Of a stretch of DNA of 64,000 bases, positions 36,345 through 43,994 are shown in pieces (positions within the stretch are counted from its first letter, which is position 1; each line of letters starts with the position of its first letter). The translations under genes and the position numbers were made by a program. The stretch is taken from contig NZ_FODC01000001.1 of the NCBI RefSeq assembly GCF_900110275.1, positions 186,001-250,000 of the forward strand. Reading direction: 5' to 3'. Source of the stretch: Duganella sp. CF517. Its GTDB lineage: Bacteria; Pseudomonadota; Gammaproteobacteria; Burkholderiales; Burkholderiaceae_D. The notes under the pieces are model-generated. The model was not told the DNA's origin and ran no database searches. It saw nothing but the letters and a program-made list of their open reading frames with translations.

Positions 36345-36471
36345 AAAGCGCCACTGTCTCCTGACGCCCGTATATCCGATAGTTGTATCGAAAAGAAATT
36401 CCACCGGTAGTGCAGACTACCACGTACAGCCCGTCTCGGTCCGCTACCTTGTAGTCCCGATCAGTAGCCAT
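36345..36471 (-). pseudogene. Remnant of a tyrosine recombinase/integrase N-terminus
   Basis: The minus strand encodes DYKVADRDGLYVVVCTTGG and then ISFRYNYRIYGRQETVAL, which matches the arm-type DNA-binding domain (DUF4102) of P4-like phage and island integrases (family pattern D-YKLxDxxGLYLxVxPxGxKxWRxxYR). After this the frame is lost, and no catalytic domain with R-H-R-Y is found. It is therefore a relic marking a former integrative element at this edge of the T6SS region. Confidence 0.6.
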
Positions 36472-36583
36472 CAGTGTCTATGGCGAATACAAACCTCAGC
36501 CGCCATATGATCGACGACCTATGGCAGCACTCGCTCGACCAGAATTTACCGACTGAGCCACCCGAAGGTGCAGAGGGAAAATA

Positions 36584-36772
36584 TCCCGAGCCGCGGCGGT
36601 TGTTCATCTCCTCGCTTACGCCCGCAAGACCTCGGACGTCGCGCCAGGGACATCGCAGCGCGAAGCCGCACAGCGCTTCACAGATGTCACGGACGATCTG
36701 GTCGTTGCCCTACCGACCAGCGCGGGCAAACTAAAAGTGGCGGAGAGTGCCGCGTTAATGCCACCTTCCTAG
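36584..36772 (+). pseudogene. Remnant of a DEAD/DEAH-type helicase (Walker A region)
   Basis: One plus-strand frame reads AAAVVHLLAYARKTSDVAPG, then EAAQRFTDVTDDLVVALPTSAGKLKVAESAAL followed by a stop at 36770. VVALPTSAGK is a helicase motif I (Walker A), normally followed by Thr, here Leu. Nothing resembling the later helicase motifs follows. It is a fragment of a larger helicase, a type common in defence and mobile islands. Confidence 0.5.
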
Positions 36773-36903
36773 CAGTGCGTTGAAGGCCGGGCTGGCTCGG
36801 TCCGTAGAACACCCTCAATCTTATCCAAGTCGGTTTGCGGCAAAAAATCCTTGCGGTCGCGCGTCGAAGCAAAACATACCGCTGCTGAACAGCCGCCGGG
36901 CAC

Positions 36904-37182
36904 TCATCCCACCGTCGCATTCCCGTAGCCAATTAGAGAACACCTGCACACCGTCTTGGATCCGTGAACGGCGACCGGAATTCCCCCTGCGGTCAGGGTC
37001 TGGTGAGCGGTAATGATTTTATTGATACCATGCGGCGCGCCCCCTGGATAGAGCTGGGGACACTGGACCTCGTCCCCTAGCCGGGCGATCGCCTTGCCGC
37101 CGATGTCGTGAGTCGGCGAGCCGCTGATAACCTTCCCGCCATGGTCGGTCGAGTCGCCGACCGTAATGATTTTTAGGGACAT
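36904..37182 (-). CDS. PAAR-domain protein (T6SS spike tip), copy 1
   Basis: 92 residues covering a whole PAAR domain: ITVGDSTDHGGKVISGSPTHDIGGKAIARLGDEVQCPQ and the C-terminal GIPVAVHGSKTVCRCSLIG, with the His and Cys residues that bind the metal at the tip. PAAR proteins cap the VgrG spike and carry effectors. AAAGGAG precedes the start. Its first codons overlap the end of the truncated Sel1-like gene. It is nearly identical to the copy at 37775-38053, part of a tandem cassette duplication. Confidence 0.92.
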   Translation of the reverse strand: MSLKIITVGDSTDHGGKVISGSPTHDIGGKAIARLGDEVQCPQLYPGGAPHGINKIITAHQTLTAGGIPVAVHGSKTVCRCSLIGYGNATVG

Positions 37183-37577
37183 GATATTGCTCCTTTGTCT
37201 TTAGTATGTGGGCGGGTCTCGAGATGGAAGCGTGGCATCAACGCGCGAGCCCCCCAGTCGCCCAGTTCAGCGGCTGTTCGAACATCTGAAAGTATCCGCA
37301 ATGCTTCCTCATGAGTAAGCTCCCACTCCAGCTTGCTGCGCCACAGCTTGCGCGCCTCCATGTATAGCCGATAAGTTACAGGATCGCGAGTGTGGGGCAT
37401 GTGGTCCTTCCAGCGAGCACATGCTGGTGGCGGTGCGCAGATACTAAAATTTCTGAATCCAACTGGTAGTGAATTCAACGCCCTCTCCTGCAGATAATGG
37501 TTAGCGAAAACCAAGCCCGCTGCCCCGCCCACCAGCAGGGCCAAAGCGCACATCCACCGTAGGCGGGAATTCTCCAT
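37173..37577 (-). pseudogene. Sel1-like immunity gene with internal deletion
   Basis: 134-residue frame whose first ~118 residues match the intact Sel1-like protein at 38072-39100 (membrane anchor, then CARWK-HMP-TRD-, ARK-WRSKLEWELT-EE, TAA-LGDWGARAL). The repeats are missing: after RFHLE the sequence jumps to a stretch whose other frame reads DPPTY-stop, exactly the C-terminus of the intact copy. So ~600 nt were deleted out of frame. The true start is taken at 37577, two bases after the relic phospholipase stop, mirroring the intact cassette. It may still be expressed but is unlikely to be functional. Confidence 0.8.
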
Positions 37578-37579
37578 GA

Positions 37580-37690
37580 TTAAACGACTGACGAACCAGG
37601 TTTTCGGTCGACGTAAACAGGTAAAAGCTGCCATGTGATTTTGCTCCTGCTTGCTTTGCTGCATATTTCTAAACGCCGGCGCTTCCTCAA
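37580..37690 (-). pseudogene. Relic C-terminus of a phospholipase D effector
   Basis: The minus strand reads SKASRSKITWQLLPVYVDRKPGSSVV-stop, matching the end of the phospholipase D frame at 39103 (QVLPFYVERKPGSTVV-stop). Upstream homology is lost. Its stop is two bases before the Sel1-like start, as in the less-damaged cassette. Confidence 0.7.
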
Positions 37691-37774
37691 TTTTGCCCAT
37701 TCGGTTTGGCGGGCAAATGTCCACGCAGTCTCACGTCGGGGCGAACCACACCGCTGCTGAACAGGTTGCAAAGG

Positions 37775-38053
37775 CTATCCCACCGTCGCATTCACTTTGC
37801 CGATTAGCGAACATCCGCATGCCGCCTTGGATCCTTCGACGGCGACCGGAATTCCCCATGCGGTCAGGGTTTCGTGAGCAGTAATGATTTTATTGACACC
37901 ATGCGGCGCGCCCCCTGGATAGAGTTGGGCACACTGGACCTCGTCGCCTAGCCGCGCGATCGGCTTGCCGCCAATGTCGCGGGTTGGCGAGCCGCTGCTA
38001 ACCTTGCCGCCATGGTCGGTCGAGTCGCCAAGCGTAATAATTTTTAGTGACAT
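37775..38053 (-). CDS. PAAR-domain protein (T6SS spike tip), copy 2
   Basis: 92-residue PAAR protein differing from copy 1 at only a few positions (for example ITLGDSTDHGGKVSSGSPTRD and SKAACGCSLIGKVN). It follows the intact Sel1-like gene with 18 nt spacing and a GGGAGC ribosome site. It should sharpen the T6SS spike and may dock the phospholipase encoded upstream. Confidence 0.92.
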   Translation of the reverse strand: MSLKIITLGDSTDHGGKVSSGSPTRDIGGKPIARLGDEVQCAQLYPGGAPHGVNKIITAHETLTAWGIPVAVEGSKAACGCSLIGKVNATVG

Positions 38054-38071
38054 GGATATTGCTCCCTTGCG

Positions 38072-39100
38072 TCAATAAGTCGGCGGGTCGTTTGACTCCG
38101 GCGTAAATGCATCTTCCACGCCAGACCACTGTGGCAATTTCGCTGGAGGCAGCGGAAGCACTTGGTCGAGTCTACTTAACTTCAAGTCGGGATTGATCTT
38201 CAATCTCTCCGAAATAGCTTTGTATCGCTTACTGCGTTCATGATCTAAGAAGATACCAAGTGATTTTAGAGATCTTATCTCTTCCTCGGTATCATTTGAC
38301 CAATGCCCGGCCTCGAATAAAAACCACAAGGCTGCCGCACAATCTGAATTTCCAAACTTAACGCCCTGCTGATAGATAGTTATCGCATCCTCAAAACGAT
38401 TATTAATTCTTGCCGTCATTGCTAGTTCAAGGGCCGCCCCCCCGTGACCTTGCTGATATGCACATTGCTGCATAATTTGTTCCTCGCCTAAGCGTCTTAT
38501 TGCGCTATACGCCTGTGCTAATGCCATTTGTGCTTCGGGGCTGCCTAGTTGCGCAGCCTTCAAATAATATGCCCAAGCTAAATCGGGATCGTAATTGGCT
38601 CCGCCGTAACCATGCTCATAGGCGACGCCCAGATCGTACAGCGCCCAAGGTTGCATCGCCGTTGCGGCAATCCGGACAATCTCGACTGCCTTATACGGAT
38701 CAGGTTCAAGTACTTTGTTCGATTTGAGCGGTCCGAGCCCTTCAAGATAAAAATGGGCAAGCAACGCTCTTGCCCCCCAGTCCCCTAGACTGGCGGCTGT
38801 CCTGACATCAGTGAGTATCCGCGTTGTTTCCTCAAGTGTAAGCTCCCACTCTAATTTGCTCCGCCATATTTTGCGTGCTTCGATGTATATCCGGTACGCG
38901 GACGCGTCACGCGTTGCGGGCATATGTTCTTTCCATCTCGCACATGGAGGCAGGGGATCCGACAAGCTAAACTTCTTAAAGCCATGCGGTAGGGTGTGCA
39001 AGGTTCGCGCCCTTAAGTAGTCATTCAGAAAAAATGCGCACAATCCCAATATCGCTAACGCGATCAGCAGACGTAACGAGCGCAGCGTGAGGTATCTCAT
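38072..39100 (-). CDS. Sel1-repeat protein, probable immunity to phospholipase D effector
   Basis: 342 residues. An N-terminal signal anchor (LRLLIALAILGLCAFFLNDYL) places the rest in the periplasm. Helical Sel1-type repeats follow; the clearest is DPDLAWAYYLKAAQLGSPEAQMALAQAY, preceded by MQPWALYDLGVAYEHGYGG. Sel1-like proteins serve as immunity proteins for Tle5 phospholipase D effectors such as PldB of Pseudomonas aeruginosa. Here the gene starts two bases after a phospholipase D stop and is followed by PAAR, so the same role is likely. Base composition is A/T-rich relative to the chromosome average. A shortened copy lies 0.5 kb downstream. Confidence 0.82.
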   Translation of the reverse strand: MRYLTLRSLRLLIALAILGLCAFFLNDYLRARTLHTLPHGFKKFSLSDPLPPCARWKEHMPATRDASAYRIYIEARKIWRSKLEWELTLEETTRILTDVRTAASLGDWGARALLAHFYLEGLGPLKSNKVLEPDPYKAVEIVRIAATAMQPWALYDLGVAYEHGYGGANYDPDLAWAYYLKAAQLGSPEAQMALAQAYSAIRRLGEEQIMQQCAYQQGHGGAALELAMTARINNRFEDAITIYQQGVKFGNSDCAAALWFLFEAGHWSNDTEEEIRSLKSLGIFLDHERSKRYKAISERLKINPDLKLSRLDQVLPLPPAKLPQWSGVEDAFTPESNDPPTY

Positions 39101-39102
39101 TT

Positions 39103-39629
39103 TTAAACAACCGTAGAGCCGGGTTTACGCTCAACGTAAAACGGCAGAACTTGGTTTTTATAGGCCCGACCAGCCGCCATCGATTTCTTGTTTTGGAGCG
39201 CAAGATCATTCCAAACGCTGAAGCACTTCGACATGTCCTCAAATTGCGCCGGTCCCGGGTCGCAGGTGCACTGTCTGAACAAGTCGGTCCGTAGCTCGAA
39301 CGCCACGTCCTTCGCCTCACTCAGAATATTGAGCTCGCTGTCTATCGCCATGCTACGCAGGTTCAAATTGGTCGATCCAATAGTGAACGCGGCATCATCC
39401 ACCACCGCGACCTTGGCATGGATGTAAATTTCTTCGTAATCCGAAGACTGCAACGGCTCGTCACGGTCAGCGCAGGTCCACATTGATCCCATAAAACATT
39501 AACCCCTTGTTTTTGCATTTGTTCGGCGGTAATTGGTGATGGGCTCTTACCTTGCTGCGATTCCGCCACGGCGGCCTCATGTTCCATCACCGTGGCGTTC
39601 CGCTGGGCAAAAAATACCTGAACTGCACC
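39103..39629 (-). pseudogene. Truncated, frameshifted phospholipase D (Tle5-like) T6SS effector
   Basis: The C-terminal HKD half is clear: YIHAKVAVVDDAAFTIGSTNLNLRSMAIDSELNIL (HxKx4D and GSxN). Upstream, a second frame reads GAVQVFFAQRNATVMEHEAA and AEQMQKQGVNVL and should join GSMWTCADRDEPLQSSDY; one A appears lost near 39490 (TTATGG where TTAATGG would restore the frame). The N-terminal HKD domain is absent and replaced by a PAAR relic. It would have cleaved phospholipids of target cells. With half the catalytic site missing it should be inactive. Confidence 0.75.
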
Positions 39630-39744
39630 TTTTCTCCAATTCGGGCAATCGCTTTCCCGCTCACGTAGCGGATCGGCAAGCCGCCGAGGACTTAGTCGTT
39701 GTGGGGGCGATGTCGTAATCGACGGTCATGGTTTTAGAGCACAT
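39630..39744 (-). pseudogene. Relic PAAR domain
   Basis: The minus strand begins MCSKTMTVDYDIAPTTTKS and, after a frame change, reads LGGLPIRYVSGKAIARIGEKVQ, which matches the KAIARLGDEVQ block of the neighbouring PAAR proteins. It runs directly into the phospholipase relic, marking a recombination or deletion junction. This is the third PAAR sequence in 3 kb. Confidence 0.5.
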
Positions 39745-39790
39745 GCCCCTGCCCAGTTCACTGATCGGTATCCTAATTGAAATTACCCTC

Positions 39791-40267
39791 TTATTTAGCC
39801 CACTCCGGCCGTTTCTCTTCTGGAACGTCTGATTGAGAAATCGAATCTAGTTTTCGGAGACTAACTGCGTCATATAAGATAAGAGTCCCGGCAAAATGCC
39901 GACCTCCACAATCGATTGCGATCTGCCGCCCATCGCTCCAAAACCAATAGTCACGAATAAAAGGCTCACACTTAATATGACGCAATTTTCCATTTTGATA
40001 GATTGCAAGCACGCTTCCACCAGGGATGACATCCCCCTCAGCGATCCAAATATTTAAAACCAACCAGATGACCGTTCGCGTATCAGGAGATATTTTAACG
40101 CCGGATAGGCGCCCATCACTTGTTACTTTTCTATCTATGCCATCAGAAGAAATAACATGGACGTTATTTTTTTTATCGAGATAAACTTTTATAAAATAAT
40201 CTTGAGTCGCATAAGAATTCGATGCCAACAAAGATAAAAATAGAAAAACAAACACTAATTTTATCAT
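39791..40267 (-). CDS. Exported protein, candidate immunity to the 3D-domain effector
   Basis: 158 residues with signal peptide MIKLVFVFLFLSLLASNSYAT and no other recognised domain; the mature part looks all-beta (VHVISSDGIDRKVTSDGRL, WFWSDGRQIAIDCGGRHFAG). GGAGGTG precedes the ATG. Its start overlaps the stop of the putative peptidoglycan-acting effector by 4 nt. An exported small protein coupled to a periplasm-acting effector is the standard arrangement for T6SS immunity genes. Composition is A/T-rich, as in its partner. Function is inferred from context only. Confidence 0.65.
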   Translation of the reverse strand: MIKLVFVFLFLSLLASNSYATQDYFIKVYLDKKNNVHVISSDGIDRKVTSDGRLSGVKISPDTRTVIWLVLNIWIAEGDVIPGGSVLAIYQNGKLRHIKCEPFIRDYWFWSDGRQIAIDCGGRHFAGTLILYDAVSLRKLDSISQSDVPEEKRPEWAK

Positions 40268-41190
40268 ACGCCACCTCCGAGATACTTCACTCGACGCTTC
40301 GTCCCATTCACCCCACCCCGCATCCACGTTCTGACAACAGACTCCCCCGCGCCGATAAAATTATCGATATGATATGTGCGAATCGCACTACCCTTATCGT
40401 CGGCGAAACGAGGGCCGACACCTTCAATGTCCACTTTAGCATGTGGCGGAATGATGCTTGGATCAACTGCAATTGAATGATTTTCGGTCACTAGGCCGTA
40501 CTTACCGACAACGCCGTCGACATAGCGGAAAGACGTGCCAGTTTGTGACATCACACGGTCCGGAGCGCCTCTTGAATTTCGATGCCATCCACCACTCATT
40601 TGAGTCAACCCGATGTAGTGACCTTCTGTATCCTTGCCAGTGCCTTGCATCGCGACGCCTCTCGCCCCGAACAAAAAGTCCTCTTTGTGATTTTTGTCGA
40701 GGCCTTTGGCCTCTACTAGAGGGCCTGAAAAATCATCCTCCTCGCAAACGTTGTAGCCCGTAATTAGAAACAATTCCTCATACCATGCTTCCTTTAAATT
40801 TATTTTTAAAACGGGACACGTTATACCCGTTGTCGTCACCCGCAACTCAACGTCTCCAGGTTCGCGTGTCTCAAATACTATAATCAATTCCCCTTTGGAA
40901 TCGGTTTTCCCACGAGAAACCACATTATCCATCTGCCTGTTAGATTCAATATTCAGTCGATTACCAGATACCTTCACCCCGTCTGCGTGAGTGGAAAGGC
41001 GCGCCTTAAGTTTTAGACGGTAAAGTACTTTGTTGCTTCGAACTCTAGCCGCAGATGGAATAATGGGCAAACTGTCCGAGAACTTATTATTTTCAATTGA
41101 CAAGGAACAAACCATTTCGTCCACCGACACTTCCACAACAGATCCAGGTGTTGGATTTGTATTGGCGGTAGCAACAATAACATCACTCAT
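40264..41190 (-). CDS. Putative T6SS effector with C-terminal 3D (MltA-like) domain
   Basis: 308 residues without signal peptide. Residues ~45-125 look like an Ig-like beta domain (LYRLKLKARLSTHADGVKV, IIVFETREPGDVELRVTT). The C-terminal ~150 residues form a 3D/double-psi barrel domain as in lytic transglycosylases. It has three aspartates in the family's pattern: D243 (SIAVDPSIIP), D264/D265 (RFADDKGSA) and D276 (TYHIDNFIG). It would cleave peptidoglycan in the target periplasm. I use ATG 41190 with GAGGA before it, one base after the VgrG stop; an ATG 12 nt earlier has no ribosome site. Coupled to VgrG upstream and an exported immunity candidate downstream. Confidence 0.75.
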   Translation of the reverse strand: MSDVIVATANTNPTPGSVVEVSVDEMVCSLSIENNKFSDSLPIIPSAARVRSNKVLYRLKLKARLSTHADGVKVSGNRLNIESNRQMDNVVSRGKTDSKGELIIVFETREPGDVELRVTTTGITCPVLKINLKEAWYEELFLITGYNVCEEDDFSGPLVEAKGLDKNHKEDFLFGARGVAMQGTGKDTEGHYIGLTQMSGGWHRNSRGAPDRVMSQTGTSFRYVDGVVGKYGLVTENHSIAVDPSIIPPHAKVDIEGVGPRFADDKGSAIRTYHIDNFIGAGESVVRTWMRGGVNGTKRRVKYLGGGV

Positions 41191-41191
41191 T

Positions 41192-43849
41192 TTATTCCTC
41201 ATCGGCCAGTAACTTTAAGGAAATCACAGTTGACGAAGATGTGTAGATTCGCTCAGTAAGTCCGTCAACATCGCTTACACCAGTCCAAGACGTGCCATCA
41301 GACGCCGTAATTAAATACCGTTTATTAGATATCGGCGTCTTGCGATCTTTTGATACCAAACGAAATTGCTCGTCAAACGATTCCGCAGGGGGCGGTATGT
41401 GCTGGCCGATTGCAGGTAAGCTCATACTGTTGGGGCCCGGCAAACTGTGTTTTGCTGCATGAGCCACAAAGGTACCGCTGGTGCCTTGTTCGATACCTGC
41501 CGAACTGAACTTGGCGTAGCTACCGCCGCCGTTGATCACCACCTCCTCCTTCGCGCTGATGGTGATACGGTTTGCCGTCTGGGTGATGTTGAGCTTGGCC
41601 AAGACATTGACGCTGTCCGACAACGCCCGAAGGTCAATATCGCCGGCCGCCGCCACCAATCGCATGCCCGCCTTGTGGACGAACAGGCGCAACGCTTGTC
41701 GTACGCTGGCGAACATGCTTCCGCCCCCGGCGATGGAAAGGTCCTGGCCAGTGGTGATGGCGGTATGCTGGTCGCTCGAAAGATGAATGGAGGCGCGCGT
41801 TGTGGCCTCTATGCCCGCCGGACTGGCGAACACGAGATGCGGGGCCGCCAGTTGGGGGAAGCTCCCTTTGGCGCCGGCGCCGCCCTTGATGCCGTCATTC
41901 TGCGCCTTGATCGCGGCGACCGCCTTGGCCTGGTCTTCCCCTTCCTGCGCGCCCGATTGCTGCGCCAACTTGGCCAACGATTCATGCTGTCCATGCGCTG
42001 CACTCAACCGTTGCTGCGTCTCGCCCATATCCTTGATGTGCGAGGTGCCATTGGCACGCGCCTCGGTGGTGATGAGCATGCCGCGGTTCGCCCGCGCCAC
42101 GCCCCATGCATTGGTCGCCAGCTCCCAGCCTTCGCCGCGCGCGTCCATGCGCCCGTCGGACGTTTCGATGCGGGTGATGCTGCCTAGCGAGAGCTGGCTG
42201 TGCTCGTGGTCGCTCTTGAGCTGCGCCTGAAGGGCGCCCTTGGTGTCGTCCAGTATCAGATGGTTGCTGCCGCCGTCGCCGCCGGCGCCCAGCTCGCGGC
42301 TGCGCAGCCCGGCCAGCGCCCGCTGCGCCGGCAAATGCCATGGCGGCATGTTGTCGCGGTTGTAGACGATGCCCACGACAATGGGACGGTCGATATTCCC
42401 ATCCAGGAACTGCACCACAACCTCTTGTCCAATACGCGGCAAACACATCTGGCCGAAGTATTGTCCGGCCATCGGCATCATGACGCGGATCCACGGCGAG
42501 CTGGCCTGGTCGAATTGACCCAGCCGATCCCAATGAAATTGCAATTTCACCCGACTCAATTCGTCTGTATAAATATCCTCGCCAGGCGGGCCGACGACGA
42601 TGGCCGTCTGCACGCCGGGATGGGCGCAAGGCTCGCTGTTATGCTGGCGCCCCGGCCGCCACCGGATATCGCGACGAATGCAGACGATTGAATTGGTGTA
42701 TTCCGATTTGCCGTCGGCGCCGGCTGGATAGTTATTGCTCGCCGTATGCTCGACCGACACGATAAGGTAATCACGCGCACCGATGCTCGGTTTCCGGTCC
42801 TCGCCCGGCGCCGGGGGCTTGACCTCCGCGCTGAAGTGCCCGCCCAACTTAAACGTGCGGCCTGGCTGCGCCGTACGATCGTTGCCGCTTGCCTCAAAAT
42901 GCTGGGTGCGCTGGTCGCGCTCTTCCATGCGGCGTTGCGCCAGCACCTCGCCGTCACCCAGATTCGGAAAGCCGTAGGCCCCCGTGTTTTCGTAGAGCTC
43001 GTAGTCATCCACATCCCCTTGCTGGTTGACGGAGACGCCGTGGACCAGTTGGGGGCGCGGGCTTTTATAGTTGAAACTTGCCAGCGTCATCTTGCCGGAG
43101 CCCAGTTCCCGCACCGCTTGCCAGTCGTGGATGCCGTCCGCCTCATCGGCCCCTGCCTGTGCTCGAAATTGCATCGCGTCCGACGCATCCGCAAAATGGG
43201 CGGCGTCGATGGGCTCGGCCTGGGTGGAGTTATCACTGAGGACCAGCGTGTGCCCGTCCGCCCGGTGCTCGTAGCTGTAGTACAGCCCGGCGTCTTCCCA
43301 CCTCCGGTGCAGATGGTTGTAGTCGGTCTCGTTGTGCTGGTTGGCGCAGGTAAGTTTCCTATCGTCGTAGTCCAGGCTCAGTCTGGTCTTCCACTCATGC
43401 TGCCGGTAGTGGGCGAAGGTGGCTTCGGTCAGCTCGATGACGCTGCGGTTGTGAAAGGACACGTTGTCCGTGCGCAGCCTGGCGAGTGCCAGCCAAGGCG
43501 TCAGCACCATTTGATAGTAGGCGAAGCCGCCATCGGTGCGAACGAAGCGGAAAGTACCGACATAACCGTTCATGTAACGCAGGGTGCCGTTCTCGCGCAC
43601 TAGCGAGATGGTGACCATTCTACCCATCATGCTCTTGAGCGCAATGCAGGCGTCGTCCGACAACACTTCGGCCTCGATGCGGAAATCGCGCGACAGCTCT
43701 TCCTTCATCGTCACCTTGTTGACTAACATAACGGCGCCCGCAGGGCCGTCCTTGTGCGGGAAGTCCATTCGCATCAAGCGATTGGTTTGGGAGTTGGCGC
43801 CGAACACAGACAACGCCGCCATGCCAGCCTCCACAACATTGCGTATCAT
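41192..43849 (-). CDS. tssI: VgrG (TssI) spike protein with C-terminal extension
   Basis: 885 residues. Gp27-like base (about 1-400: FPHKDGPAGAVMLVNKVTMKEELS, ETDYNHLHRRWEDAGLYYSYEH), OB-fold gp5 part (VVGPPGEDIYTDELSRVKLQFHWD), then the DUF2345 beta-helix (about 650-800: LSSDQHTAITTGQDLSIAGGGS, ISAKEEVVINGGGSYAKFS). The last ~60 residues (FRLVSKDRKTPISNKRYLITASDGTSWTG) look like a transthyretin-type adaptor domain that usually docks a cargo effector. GGAGG precedes the start. It is the first gene of the effector operon, directly coupled to the 3D-domain protein, which is the likely cargo. Confidence 0.95.
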   Translation of the reverse strand: MIRNVVEAGMAALSVFGANSQTNRLMRMDFPHKDGPAGAVMLVNKVTMKEELSRDFRIEAEVLSDDACIALKSMMGRMVTISLVRENGTLRYMNGYVGTFRFVRTDGGFAYYQMVLTPWLALARLRTDNVSFHNRSVIELTEATFAHYRQHEWKTRLSLDYDDRKLTCANQHNETDYNHLHRRWEDAGLYYSYEHRADGHTLVLSDNSTQAEPIDAAHFADASDAMQFRAQAGADEADGIHDWQAVRELGSGKMTLASFNYKSPRPQLVHGVSVNQQGDVDDYELYENTGAYGFPNLGDGEVLAQRRMEERDQRTQHFEASGNDRTAQPGRTFKLGGHFSAEVKPPAPGEDRKPSIGARDYLIVSVEHTASNNYPAGADGKSEYTNSIVCIRRDIRWRPGRQHNSEPCAHPGVQTAIVVGPPGEDIYTDELSRVKLQFHWDRLGQFDQASSPWIRVMMPMAGQYFGQMCLPRIGQEVVVQFLDGNIDRPIVVGIVYNRDNMPPWHLPAQRALAGLRSRELGAGGDGGSNHLILDDTKGALQAQLKSDHEHSQLSLGSITRIETSDGRMDARGEGWELATNAWGVARANRGMLITTEARANGTSHIKDMGETQQRLSAAHGQHESLAKLAQQSGAQEGEDQAKAVAAIKAQNDGIKGGAGAKGSFPQLAAPHLVFASPAGIEATTRASIHLSSDQHTAITTGQDLSIAGGGSMFASVRQALRLFVHKAGMRLVAAAGDIDLRALSDSVNVLAKLNITQTANRITISAKEEVVINGGGSYAKFSSAGIEQGTSGTFVAHAAKHSLPGPNSMSLPAIGQHIPPPAESFDEQFRLVSKDRKTPISNKRYLITASDGTSWTGVSDVDGLTERIYTSSSTVISLKLLADEE

Positions 43850-43994
43850 GCAGCCTCCATTTCCCTCCTGCCAATGGCGGGTCGGTGTGCGGTATTTATC
43901 CAGTGTCAGCCACTATAGGTTCGGCGGATCGTGGCTGTCTTGAGTTGACTCAAGTAAACCCGTCGCGTGTTAAGCGGTCAGTGCAAATCCCCGC

